From contig NZ_JBGOSH010000002.1 of the NCBI RefSeq assembly GCF_041537925.1, positions 682,001-746,000 of the forward strand: 64,000 nt of DNA, in the 5' to 3' direction. Position 1 is the stretch's first letter; every line of letters begins with the position of its first letter. Source of the stretch: Ruegeria_C sp041537925 (lineage in GTDB: Bacteria > Pseudomonadota > Alphaproteobacteria > Rhodobacterales > Rhodobacteraceae). A model generated the notes under the pieces. That model worked only from the letters and a program-made list of their open reading frames with translations. It had not been told where the DNA came from and ran no database searches. The translations under genes were made by a program, and so were the position numbers. This document shows positions 51,364 to 59,765 of the stretch, in pieces.

Positions 51364-52373
51364 GTGCTGAAGCCCTTTGGTTTTCTGGCCGAGCCCCTGA
51401 TCTTGAGAGGGCCAGGTATCTGAATGCGCTCAGAGGCCGCGCCCTGTTCGATCCGGGCAAGCAGAATTTCTACGGTGGCGGTGACCATTTTGTTGATTGG
51501 TTGGCGAATGGTTGTCAGGTCATAGGCGGGCCAAGCCGAGATCGGGACATCGTCATAGCCTACTATACTGACATCCTCGGGAACGGACAGGCCAAGTTCG
51601 AAACGTAGGCAGTCCATCACTGCAAAGGCCATGTGGTCGTTTCCCACAAAAAGCGCGTCTGGCCGGTCCGAGGCCCCGCATAGTTTCCGAGTAATCGTCG
51701 CAGCGTCGTCCTGACTGTACCTGCCATCCTCTATCGCGACGGGTTCGATCCCGTGATCTTTGAGCCCGTCTACAAAACCGCGCATGCGATCAAGCCCGGT
51801 CGAGGAGCCTTGCCAGCCCGAAATATGTCCGATTTTCCGATGGCCGCCAGAGGCAAGAAAATGTGCAACCGTGCGCCCGCCTTCGATATTGTTCGAGGTT
51901 ACCTGCGCCAGAGTGCCGCTTTCCTGCCCCCGATTGAACATCACCACGGGAATGCCCGCATTGTCGCAGCGCTTGGCTATGTCGTTGGACATGTCGACAG
52001 AGGCCGTAATGATCCCATCCACCTGATAGGACATAAGTTCTTCGACGATCTGGCCGACATTGTCGTCATTTTGGGCCATGAAGAGCAGAATGTGATAGCC
52101 ACGCTCCTTCAATGCGCGGTCAAGATATTCCAGCGCCATCGGATAGAACTGGTTTTCCAGATAGGCCACAACCACTCCGATCACCCGGCTCTTGCCGGTG
52201 ATCATTGCACGCGCCAGCGTGTTGGGACGATAGCCCAGTTCTTCGGCGGCCTTGGTCACCTTATCGCGGGTGGCCGCTGAGGCCGACGCGCCTGGCGTAA
52301 ACACCCGGCTGACCGCCGACTGGCTCACACCCGCGCGGCGGGCAACATCGAAGGATGTGACTTTGTCCGCCAT
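51360..52373 (-). CDS. LacI-family transcriptional regulator (SnoaL cluster)
   Basis: A 337-residue LacI/GalR regulator with HTH and hinge at residues 4-55 (KVTSFDVARRAGVSQSAVSR, PGASASAATRDKVTKAAEEL, YRPNTLARAM) and a sugar-binding-like effector domain ending SIVGYDDVPISAWPAYDLTT. ATG at 52373 overlaps the SDR stop (TGATG). It is embedded in the operon rather than separate, so it is probably autoregulated and controls the divergent promoter region near 58,300. The effector is likely carbohydrate-like. Confidence 0.93.
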   Translation of the reverse strand: MADKVTSFDVARRAGVSQSAVSRVFTPGASASAATRDKVTKAAEELGYRPNTLARAMITGKSRVIGVVVAYLENQFYPMALEYLDRALKERGYHILLFMAQNDDNVGQIVEELMSYQVDGIITASVDMSNDIAKRCDNAGIPVVMFNRGQESGTLAQVTSNNIEGGRTVAHFLASGGHRKIGHISGWQGSSTGLDRMRGFVDGLKDHGIEPVAIEDGRYSQDDAATITRKLCGASDRPDALFVGNDHMAFAVMDCLRFELGLSVPEDVSIVGYDDVPISAWPAYDLTTIRQPINKMVTATVEILLARIEQGAASERIQIPGPLKIRGSARKPKGFST

Positions 52374-53137
52374 CAGTCCGCCGTCCATCCCCCATCGACC
52401 AGCAAGGCTGTGCCGGTGACAAGGTTTGCGGCGTCCGAGGCAAGGTAAACCGCAGCACCTGTGATATCGCTCAGTTCGCCCACACGCCCCAGCTTGATCT
52501 TCTCTTCAATCCAGGCGCGGCGTTCTGGAATGGCCAAGGTCTGCTCGGCCAGAGGCGTCCGGATGAAGGTCGGGGCAATCGTGTTGACGCGGATGCCGAG
52601 CGGCCCCCATTCAATCGCCATCGACTTGGTGAATCCCTCGACCGCATGCTTGGTCCCGCAATAAACCGCCCGGTCTATACCGCCGACCTGACTCATCTGG
52701 CTGGTGATGTTGACCAGGCTGCCTGGCTTTCCTGCTGTGATCAGGCCGCGCGCAACGGCGCGCGTCAGAAAGTAGGCCCCCTTGAAGTTGAGATCGCTCA
52801 CGGCGTCGAAATTAACCTCTGTGGTTTCCAGCGCTGGGGAATGTCGCGCCATACCAGCAGAGTTGATCAGGATGTCGAACGGATCGCAGGCATCCACCGC
52901 AGCCTCGGTCGCAGCAACGTCCGCAACATTCATTGCTAGACTCCGAGCCGCCCAGCCCTTTGCCGCAAAAGCTTCGGCAATGTCGTTCAGTTTGTCCTCG
53001 GAACGTGCGGTCAGTGTAACCTCGGCCCCGTGGCTGGCCAACGCTGTCGCGCAAGCCAGGCCAATCCCCGAGGATGCCCCGGCGACAAGGGCGCGCTTGC
53101 CGTCAAGGCGGAAAGATGGAGCAGGAGGCAGGTTCAT
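52373..53137 (-). CDS. Short-chain dehydrogenase/reductase (SnoaL cluster)
   Basis: A 254-residue classical SDR. VAGASSGIGLACATALASHG carries the cofactor motif, INSAGMARHSPA the NNAG-like motif and NITSQMSQVGGIDRAVYCGTKHA the Ser/Tyr/Lys site; it ends with VTGTALLVDGGWTAD. It belongs to the gluconate-5-dehydrogenase-like/3-oxoacyl-ACP reductase-like group. Its start overlaps the preceding SnoaL-like gene stop. Together with the HpsN-like dehydrogenase it supplies the oxidative steps of the cluster. Confidence 0.92.
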   Translation of the reverse strand: MNLPPAPSFRLDGKRALVAGASSGIGLACATALASHGAEVTLTARSEDKLNDIAEAFAAKGWAARSLAMNVADVAATEAAVDACDPFDILINSAGMARHSPALETTEVNFDAVSDLNFKGAYFLTRAVARGLITAGKPGSLVNITSQMSQVGGIDRAVYCGTKHAVEGFTKSMAIEWGPLGIRVNTIAPTFIRTPLAEQTLAIPERRAWIEEKIKLGRVGELSDITGAAVYLASDAANLVTGTALLVDGGWTAD

Positions 53138-54189
53138 CAGGGATCTCCAACGGGATAGGGCACACGTCCCGGGACACGGGCCTTGTTGAATTCGCGCAGT
53201 CTGGCGAAGACGTCCACCCCCAACTGCCGGTAGGCGTCCAGAAGATCAACCATCACCCAATTCTCTCGAATTCGGCCCTGCACAACGCGCCAGAAATCCA
53301 GACTGCGCATTGAGATCCGCTTGTTCGACGGAGCGATACCCATCCAGCCATCATGCGTGACGGTTTGGATCATGTCGGGCCAGCCGGTAACCGCCACATA
53401 AGGCCCGTCGCCAAAAAAATGATAGGTGATTTCATCCAGATATTGCCCCCTGTCGGGCATGCCCGACAAGAATGGGATCTGATGCCAATTGCGGAACCCG
53501 CGAATGCCCCGGCAAGTGCCGATACCCGCTGGCCCGTACCAGTTCATGTTCTCGTGCCAGAACCGCGACATCTCCATGACTTCGGGCCCGCCCTGCGATG
53601 GATGCCGCTTCATATGGGTAAGCATATCCACGATCAGATCGCGGCTTGCATCGCTTTGGACCTCGTCGCGCGGCTGGCGTGAAAGGCCATCACTGGACGC
53701 CGGACCCGGGACGAAAATCTCGACCCCGAGAGATGGCGCCATCGGCCACGCGCCGACCTGCATCATGACCTCGGGTAGATCCCAGATCATCTGCATCTCA
53801 ACAATCTTGCCGTCCACGATCCGGTAATACTCATGGAAACGCATATGCGCGAGGTGCCCGGACGGAGGAACATCCAGCAGCGGGCCTGCAAATGCGCCAA
53901 CGTAATGCCCACCGCACCCGACCCAGTCGCCGCCATGTTCGTCCTGTCCGGCCACAACCAGCCAGTCGCGTCGTTCCGCGTCCGGCCACGCAGCGCGCAG
54001 CGGAGTCAGTACGTTCTGAAAAAACGCCTTGGGGCCAATCTGATCCCCAAAGGGGTGGCAGCAATGGAACACCGCGTCAGGGGCGCAAAGCGACCCGAAC
54101 AGGCGCAAAAGCGCTGTCTCGTCCCAGTCGTAAAGCGCAGCACGCAGCGGCGTCAGCAATTTGCGATTGGCGTCGTGAGGCGTTGACAT
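53137..54189 (-). CDS. SnoaL/NTF2-like two-domain protein B1
   Basis: A 350-residue protein with two NTF2-like domains. Domain 1 has VFHCCHPFGDQIGPKAFFQN and RFHEYYRIVDGKIVEMQMIW; domain 2 has RFWHENMNWYGPAGIGTCRG and SLDFWRVVQGRIRENWVMVD, a DFWxVxxGRIxxNWVMVD signature shared with its neighbours. It is homologous to the 62929 product on the other strand. It overlaps the SDR gene and lies 6 bp after the HpsN-like gene. Enzymatic role inferred only from fold. Confidence 0.75.
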   Translation of the reverse strand: MSTPHDANRKLLTPLRAALYDWDETALLRLFGSLCAPDAVFHCCHPFGDQIGPKAFFQNVLTPLRAAWPDAERRDWLVVAGQDEHGGDWVGCGGHYVGAFAGPLLDVPPSGHLAHMRFHEYYRIVDGKIVEMQMIWDLPEVMMQVGAWPMAPSLGVEIFVPGPASSDGLSRQPRDEVQSDASRDLIVDMLTHMKRHPSQGGPEVMEMSRFWHENMNWYGPAGIGTCRGIRGFRNWHQIPFLSGMPDRGQYLDEITYHFFGDGPYVAVTGWPDMIQTVTHDGWMGIAPSNKRISMRSLDFWRVVQGRIRENWVMVDLLDAYRQLGVDVFARLREFNKARVPGRVPYPVGDP

Positions 54190-54195
54190 GCTGCG

Positions 54196-55524
54196 TTACT
54201 CGACGGTCTCAGCCGGCACCGCGCGTTCGCCATAGGGGATATTGCGGCCACCATAGCGCCGCACGCGAATGTTGCACTGCTCGGCATGGCCCACAAAACC
54301 CTCAAGCATGCAAAGGCGCGACCCGTATTCGCCGATAAGCGCTGCGGCTTCATCCGTCGTCACTTTCTGGTAGCTGTGTGTCTTCAGAAATTTCCCAACC
54401 CAAAGACCGCCGGTATAGCGGCCGGCCTTTTTGGTCGGCAGCGTGTGATTGGTACCAATGACCTTGTCGCCATTGGCAACGTTGGTGCGCGGGCCCAGGA
54501 ACAGCGCGCCGTAGGAGTGCATGTTCTCAAGATACCAATCGTCACGGTCGGTCATGATCTGCACGTGTTCATAGGCCATCTCATTGGCTATTTCGAGCAT
54601 CTCTTCATGGGTGTCACACAGGATCACGTCACCGTAATCCTCCCATGACGCTGCTGCGGTTTCGCGCGTGGGAAGGATGTTGAGCAGCCTGTCGATTTCA
54701 GACAAAGTGCCTTCGGCGAGGCGGTGCGAGTTGGTGATCAGACAGGCAGGCGAGTTGTACCCATGCTCGGCCTGACCCACCAGATCTGTTGCACACATCT
54801 CGGCATCCACGGTGTCATCGGCGATGACCATCGTCTCGGTCGGACCCGCGAACAGGTCAATACCCACGCGGCCAAACAGCTGCCGCTTGGCTTCTGCCAC
54901 GAAGGCGTTGCCGGGCCCGACGATCATGTGAACGGGGTCGATGGTTTCGGTCCCGATCGCCATTGCGCCAACGGCCTGAATGCCGCCCAAAGCATAGATC
55001 TCATGGGCGCCGCCCAAATGCATCGCAGCAACAATCGCGGGATGTGGAGCGCCGTCCATCGGGGGCGCCGACGCGATGATCCGAGGCACGCCTGCGACCT
55101 GCGCGGTCAGCACCGACATATGGGCCGATGCCACCATCGGAAACTTGCCACCGGGCACGTAACAGCCAACCGACTGCACTGGTATGTTCTTATGGCCCAG
55201 AAGGACGCCGGGCATTGTTTCGGTCTCGATATCCGTCATCGAGGCGCGCTGCGCTTCGGCGAAGCGGCGGATCTGCGACTGGGCGAACTTGATGTCTGCC
55301 ATATCGCGGGTCGAGACCTTTTGCATAGCGGCTTCAATCTCGGACGCATCGAGGCGAAACGATGCCGGGCTGTAGCCGTCGAATTTCTCGCTCAAGTCGC
55401 GGACCGCCGTGTCACCTCGGATTTCGATATCTGCAAGGGTCGCCTCGACAACCTTGCGCACCTTTGCGTCGTCTTCAGCGCGCGCCTCGGCAGTTTTGTT
55501 GGTCTTGAGGTACTGGATCGACAT
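54196..55524 (-). CDS. Histidinol dehydrogenase-family enzyme (HpsN-like)
   Basis: A 442-residue zinc- and NAD-dependent dehydrogenase that should oxidise a primary alcohol to a carboxylate through an aldehyde. HisD residues are conserved: Gln251 and His254 (VGQAEHG), Glu319-His320 (AYEHVQIM), Asp353 and His360 (GDKVIGTNHTLPT) and His413 (LEGFVGHAEQC). The context contains no histidine genes, and the sequence is closer to HpsN (sulfopropanediol 3-dehydrogenase) and related catabolic members. It is followed 6 bp later by a SnoaL-like gene. The natural substrate may be a polyol-type alcohol of the imported compound. Confidence 0.87.
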   Translation of the reverse strand: MSIQYLKTNKTAEARAEDDAKVRKVVEATLADIEIRGDTAVRDLSEKFDGYSPASFRLDASEIEAAMQKVSTRDMADIKFAQSQIRRFAEAQRASMTDIETETMPGVLLGHKNIPVQSVGCYVPGGKFPMVASAHMSVLTAQVAGVPRIIASAPPMDGAPHPAIVAAMHLGGAHEIYALGGIQAVGAMAIGTETIDPVHMIVGPGNAFVAEAKRQLFGRVGIDLFAGPTETMVIADDTVDAEMCATDLVGQAEHGYNSPACLITNSHRLAEGTLSEIDRLLNILPTRETAAASWEDYGDVILCDTHEEMLEIANEMAYEHVQIMTDRDDWYLENMHSYGALFLGPRTNVANGDKVIGTNHTLPTKKAGRYTGGLWVGKFLKTHSYQKVTTDEAAALIGEYGSRLCMLEGFVGHAEQCNIRVRRYGGRNIPYGERAVPAETVE

Positions 55525-55533
55525 GTTCGTCTC

Positions 55534-56481
55534 CTAATTGGCAGGATGCGCGTTTCGATCGGCTGGGATGGCGTTTTCCCAACCCATGCCGCGAAAGACA
55601 TCACCACCCAATTGCTTAACAATACTCGCAAAATCGACGCGCACGATGTTCTCGGCGATTTTCGTGTCTTCGATGCGCCAGAAGTCGATGTAGGGGATAC
55701 GGATGGTCTGACCGGTGGCCGGGATGCCCATGAAGTCGGTTTCCAGGGTCGCGTGGCACGCCCCGAAACAGGCGGCCCAATCCCCGTCCTGCATGAAGTG
55801 CTCGGTTCGGAAATCCCGATTGCCGAAGAAGTCGCGGAACGGCAAATACCAACCCCCCTCGAATTCTTGCAAACCGTGTTTTAGCCCACAGCCATAATTG
55901 GCGTCCCAGACGAAGTCGTCGTGAAAATACTCCGATACGTCAACATCCGAGCGTTGCAACGCGGCCTCCATTGCGTGAACGACATCCAGTGGCTCGGCAG
56001 AAGCGCCCTGCCCCTGCTTGCCACGCCATAACCGAGGTGTGGGCGGATCGAGACGGTCCCAACCCTGGCCTTCGAAGACGTCCCAACCGAGCTGGGCTGC
56101 GACCGAGGCCAAATCCACATTGACCTTGTTATGGGCAATGCGCCCATCGCGGACTTGCCAGAAGTCGATGTAGGGAACACGAAGCGGCCGGCCGGTGGAG
56201 GCGATCCCCATGAATTCTCCCGCATGGGTCGCATGGCAGGTGCCGATGCAGGCTGCCCAGTCGCCATCCTCAAGCCAGAGCTTTGTGTCGAAGCGACAGT
56301 CGCCAAAGGCGGCATGGAAGGGCCGCCGCCAATTTTCTTCGAAATCCGGCAGGCTGGTCTTGCGGCCACAGCCTTCATTGCCGTCCCATATGAAGTCCGC
56401 GTGGAACCAGGGCGACAAGTCTGGCTCGGACCGCCCCAATGCCCGCTCCATGTCCTGCACCAGATCGAGAACCGCGCCCAT
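55534..56481 (-). CDS. SnoaL/NTF2-like tandem-domain protein C1
   Basis: A 315-residue protein made of two clearly repeated NTF2-like domains. Each copy has the pattern Gly-Cys-Gly, then WRRPF or WYLPF, LEDGDWAACIGTCHAT or MQDGDWAACFGACHAT, and PYIDFWQV or PYIDFWRI, with QLG-x-DVF and GWD or GWE at the end, so it arose by an internal duplication. It is homologous to the single-domain 56481-57017 product, which it overlaps by one base (TGATG). Function is unknown beyond the SnoaL-like fold. Confidence 0.78.
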   Translation of the reverse strand: MGAVLDLVQDMERALGRSEPDLSPWFHADFIWDGNEGCGRKTSLPDFEENWRRPFHAAFGDCRFDTKLWLEDGDWAACIGTCHATHAGEFMGIASTGRPLRVPYIDFWQVRDGRIAHNKVNVDLASVAAQLGWDVFEGQGWDRLDPPTPRLWRGKQGQGASAEPLDVVHAMEAALQRSDVDVSEYFHDDFVWDANYGCGLKHGLQEFEGGWYLPFRDFFGNRDFRTEHFMQDGDWAACFGACHATLETDFMGIPATGQTIRIPYIDFWRIEDTKIAENIVRVDFASIVKQLGGDVFRGMGWENAIPADRNAHPAN

Positions 56482-57017
56482 CACGCGACCTCCTGCGGCA
56501 TGGGCGGCGTGGCCTCGCCGCGATCAAACGCTTCCCAACCCTGGCCGTTGAACACGTCATGGCCGAGCTGTGACAGCACATGCGGGAAATCGACCATGAC
56601 CCAATTGTCGGCGATCTTGCCGTCGACCACTTTCCAGAAGTCCATATATCTGATTTCGATGCGTTTTCCGGTGGGGGCCAGCCCCATGAATTCGCCGGAA
56701 TGGGTGACCTCTTGACGGCCAAAAGCGGCGGCCCATTCGCCCATGTAAAGCCGCGCCTCATCCACGCAAACCTTGTCGGAAAACGCCGCTTGGAACGGGC
56801 GTTGCCAATTGTCCTGAAACTCTTTCAGTCCCGTCTTGGTGCCGCAACCAAAATTGCCCATCCACCGGAATCCCTCGGCAAAAAAGTCGCCGATGTCGTC
56901 GATGCGGTGATCGTTCAGACCGTCCACCATGGTTTCGATGACCTTGCGCGTATCTTCGGTTCTGCCGAGATCTGTATCGCGGCTCAGCACGGCCTGCTCC
57001 GGTCGGGACCCTTTCAT
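56481..57017 (-). CDS. SnoaL/NTF2-like single-domain protein C2
   Basis: A 178-residue protein with one NTF2-like domain. FAEGFRWMGNFGCGTKTGLK, DNWQRPFQAAFSDKVCVDEA and RYMDFWKVVDGKIADNWVMV align with both halves of the next gene product. The start at 57017 has GGAGGAAA upstream. It is 107 bp after the ATPase gene and begins the string of overlapping SnoaL-like, HpsN-like and SDR genes. Hetero-oligomer formation with the tandem-domain neighbour is possible. Confidence 0.78.
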   Translation of the reverse strand: MKGSRPEQAVLSRDTDLGRTEDTRKVIETMVDGLNDHRIDDIGDFFAEGFRWMGNFGCGTKTGLKEFQDNWQRPFQAAFSDKVCVDEARLYMGEWAAAFGRQEVTHSGEFMGLAPTGKRIEIRYMDFWKVVDGKIADNWVMVDFPHVLSQLGHDVFNGQGWEAFDRGEATPPMPQEVA

Positions 57018-57124
57018 GCCGTTTCCTCCATGCCTACATAAACAGTTGATGCTCTGCGTGGTCAGCACAGTGCCTCGCCATCAAAAAAGTCGGGCGCATT
57101 CGTCGACCATATCGCCGCAATGAG

Positions 57125-58171
57125 TCATCCCAGACGTTCGCCGGTCTTGGCGTCAAAGAGATGGCAGATCTCGGGAGGGATATTTACCGCGGTGTGGTCG
57201 CCAATTTCAGCCCGGTAGTCTTTGGCCGCCCGGATTGAGGCTATGGTTCCGCCCATTTTCAACGTGGCAATTGTGGCATCGCCAAGCAACTCAAGCGAAT
57301 AAAGCGGGGCCGAAGATGCTCCATCAGGATCAAGCTCGGCGTCTTCCGCTCGAAAACCGAGGGTGATTTCACCTTCATGCCTTGTTGCAAGCCCGCTGAT
57401 CGAGACGTTCTGGCCAGTGAATGTGCCACCCGAAATCTCGCCTTCCAGAAGGTTCATGGCAGGGCTGCCGATAAAGCTGGCAACAAAGGTATTGGCGGGG
57501 GTGTCATAGATGTCGGTCGGGGTACCGACTTGCTGCACCACACCTTTGCTCATTACCACCACACGATCCGCGAGCGTCATTGCTTCGATCTGGTCGTGGG
57601 TCACGTAAATCGTGGTCACCTGCAACTCGTGGCTGAGGTTCTTGATCTGGTGTCGCGTCGACACACGCAGCTTGGCATCCAGATTCGACAACGGCTCGTC
57701 CATCAGGAACACGTTGGGTTCCCGCACAATGGCGCGGGCGAGTGCAACGCGTTGCCGCTGACCGCCCGACAATTCGGCGGGGCGGCGATGCATGAAGTCG
57801 GTCAACTCAACCATCTCTGCCGCACGTCTGACACGTTCGTCATGAGTAGATGGATCGGATTTGCGCACCTTCAGCGGAAAGCGGATGTTCTCGTAGACGT
57901 CCAGATTGGGGTAAAGCGCATAACTCTGGAACACCATCGCTACGTCCCGGTCCTTTGGGTCCAAATCATTGACCACCTGGCCGTCGATGGTGATTTCACC
58001 TTCGGTGACGTCTTCCAAACCTGCGATCATGCGCATGGTCGTGGTCTTGCCGCAGCCTGACGGACCCAGCAGGACCAGAAACTCTTTATCGGCGATCGTC
58101 AGGTCGAAATTCTGGACCCCGACAAACGATCCCCAACGCTTGGAAATGTTCTTCAGTTCAATCTCGGCCAT
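57125..58171 (-). CDS. Sugar ABC transporter ATP-binding protein (UgpC/MalK-like)
   Basis: A 348-residue CUT1-type ATPase. Walker A GPSGCGKTTTMR (36-47), Q-loop VFQSYALYPNLDV, signature LSGGQRQRVALARA, Walker B VFLMDEPLSNLDAKLR and switch histidine TIYVTHDQIEAMT are all present; a TOBE/OB region follows from about 240. ATG at 58171 (MAEIELKNISKRW) is chosen over an upstream ATG. It would serve the binding protein and two permeases encoded divergently from 58456. The operon is read away from a shared control region. Confidence 0.94.
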   Translation of the reverse strand: MAEIELKNISKRWGSFVGVQNFDLTIADKEFLVLLGPSGCGKTTTMRMIAGLEDVTEGEITIDGQVVNDLDPKDRDVAMVFQSYALYPNLDVYENIRFPLKVRKSDPSTHDERVRRAAEMVELTDFMHRRPAELSGGQRQRVALARAIVREPNVFLMDEPLSNLDAKLRVSTRHQIKNLSHELQVTTIYVTHDQIEAMTLADRVVVMSKGVVQQVGTPTDIYDTPANTFVASFIGSPAMNLLEGEISGGTFTGQNVSISGLATRHEGEITLGFRAEDAELDPDGASSAPLYSLELLGDATIATLKMGGTIASIRAAKDYRAEIGDHTAVNIPPEICHLFDAKTGERLG

Positions 58172-58455
58172 CCGAGTCCCACCTTTTGCATGCGTTCCCA
58201 ATAAAACTGTCAGTGAATGCAAAATTTGGCAAGAAGAAAATGCTCATTGCAATCGAGGGCAGCCAAGCGGGGCGAACTGGGGGGGCCTAGTTTCCATAAA
58301 TATATGGGCGCAGGTCCCTCTTTTAGGATTTTCTTGTCATGATGAGAAAATTCAGCATAATGATGACTGCGAATGCATAAAAAGTCAAAAACGGCGATTC
58401 TCATGACTGTGCAGGCAGACGCCTGCGTAACAGGGTCCAACCGGAGGAAACCAAT
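58172..58455. promoter_or_regulatory. Bidirectional control region of the SnoaL/ABC cluster
   Basis: This 284-bp gap between two outward-reading operons holds a long symmetrical element at 58328-58351. The bases near 58435-58455 contain the ribosome-binding site of the binding-protein gene (CCGGAGGAAACC). No confident -35/-10 pair was chosen. Confidence 0.5.
58328..58351. promoter_or_regulatory. LacI-type operator candidate of the SnoaL cluster
   Basis: A 24-bp dyad with arms ATTTTCT and AGAAAAT and a central TCATGA; the inner 22 positions match their complement at 18. It is the longest symmetrical element in the divergent gap, where the embedded LacI regulator (51360-52373) would be expected to bind. 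Confidence 0.58.
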
Positions 58456-59688
58456 ATGTCTCTAATAAAATGTTTTGCGACCGGGGCGGTTGCGGCGCTT
58501 ATGGCTACTGCGGCCTATGCCGAGTGCGAAATAAGCAGCGGTAATGTTAACGTTCTAGCGAACGACTTTCCGGCGCTAAAGGCGATCACGGAAACTGCCG
58601 CCGAATGTGCAAGTGGTGGCGCAACTGTATCGGCCAACCATAACAAGGATTTCCGCAACATCACCGTTCAGGCGCTGACACCAAATCCGGCTGAATACAC
58701 CTCCGTTATCGTCGCGAATTCCTCCATTGTTCCGTTGCTGAACGAAGGACTGCTGCGCCCGCTTGACGATCTGGTTGCCAAGCACGGTCAAAGCATTCCT
58801 AAAAACCAGCTGATCACCATTGATGGAAAGATCATGGCGATCGCCTTCATGGCCAATGCCCAACATCTGTTCCTCCGTCAGGACATTCTGGACCAGATCG
58901 GGAAGCCAGCGCCTGCGACCTGGGAAGAGGTTGCCGAAACCGCCCAGGCGATCAAAGACGCGGGCATCATGGATCACCCCTTCGCGTTCCTCAGCATGTC
59001 TGACTGGAACCTAGGCGAGGAATTCGTGAACATGTATCTCGGGCATGGCGGCGAATTCTTCAAACCGGGTACGGCTGAACCCGCGATAAACAACGAGTTG
59101 GGCGTCGCCACTCTGAATATGATGAAGGAGTTGGTGGCGCTCTCCAACCCGGACTTCCTGACCTACAACACAGCGACCGTCGTGCCGATCTGGAAATCGG
59201 GCGATTTGGCGATCGCGCAACTTTGGGGGTCAAGCGGCGGTGAACTCTTGAGCGGTGAAGGCGCAGAAGAGGGCGTGGCCGAAAACACTGTTCTTGTCGG
59301 CGCCCCGACGGTTGCAGGGGGTTCCACACCCGCATCTTCGCTTTGGTGGGATGGTTTCACCATCGCAAAGAACATCTCGGATGAGGATGCCGAGGCGACC
59401 TTTCTGGCAATGTTGCATGGCATTTCGGACAAGATGGTCGAGGCAAACAACGATGCCGCAGTCTGGTTGATGGAATCCTACACTCCGGGACCGGCGGCAG
59501 CAGGCGTTGCGCAGACGGCCGGAGCGGGGGCAGAGCCTTATCCGATGTTGCCTTATATGGGGCTGTTGCATCAGGCTGTCTTTGAGGAATTGCCCGATTT
59601 CCTGCAAGGCAATGAAAGCGCAGAGAAGACTCTTGCAGACATCGAGGCCGCATATGTCGCCGCGGCGCAAGAGGCCGGTTACCTCTAA
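58456..59688 (+). CDS. CUT1-type ABC substrate-binding protein
   Basis: A 410-residue extracellular solute-binding protein of the MalE/UgpB group. The signal peptide ends at AYA before ECEISS (residues 1-22). The mature protein has PAEYTSVIVANSSIVPLLNE, GLLRPLDDLVAKHG, ATWEEVAETAQAIKDAGIMD and WWDGFTIAKN, typical of this family. CGGAGG lies upstream. It is the first gene of the plus-strand half operon. The hairpin at 59696-59725 follows it. Such importers carry oligosaccharides, polyols or glycerophospho-compounds. Confidence 0.93.
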   Translation: MSLIKCFATGAVAALMATAAYAECEISSGNVNVLANDFPALKAITETAAECASGGATVSANHNKDFRNITVQALTPNPAEYTSVIVANSSIVPLLNEGLLRPLDDLVAKHGQSIPKNQLITIDGKIMAIAFMANAQHLFLRQDILDQIGKPAPATWEEVAETAQAIKDAGIMDHPFAFLSMSDWNLGEEFVNMYLGHGGEFFKPGTAEPAINNELGVATLNMMKELVALSNPDFLTYNTATVVPIWKSGDLAIAQLWGSSGGELLSGEGAEEGVAENTVLVGAPTVAGGSTPASSLWWDGFTIAKNISDEDAEATFLAMLHGISDKMVEANNDAAVWLMESYTPGPAAAGVAQTAGAGAEPYPMLPYMGLLHQAVFEELPDFLQGNESAEKTLADIEAAYVAAAQEAGYL

Positions 59689-59695
59689 AGGTCAA

Positions 59696-59725
59696 CTCCG
59701 GGGTCGCCCACACGCCGCCCCGGAG
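59696..59725 (+). other. Intercistronic hairpin after the binding-protein gene
   Basis: CTCCGGGG (59696-59703) pairs with CCCCGGAG (59718-59725) across a 14-base loop, between the binding-protein stop and permease 1. No U-run follows. Same position as hairpins in the other three importer operons of the window. Confidence 0.65.
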
Positions 59726-59765
59726 AATTCCACCCAGATCGCTAAGCTGACGTAGGAATTGGGCA

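Noticed and set aside
54724..55884. Plus-strand open frame of 386 codons
   Set aside because: It is antisense to the HpsN-like gene and a SnoaL-like gene, both well supported by conserved residues and coupling.
57377..58060. Plus-strand open frame of 227 codons
   Set aside because: It is antisense to the UgpC-like ATPase, whose Walker and signature motifs are intact.
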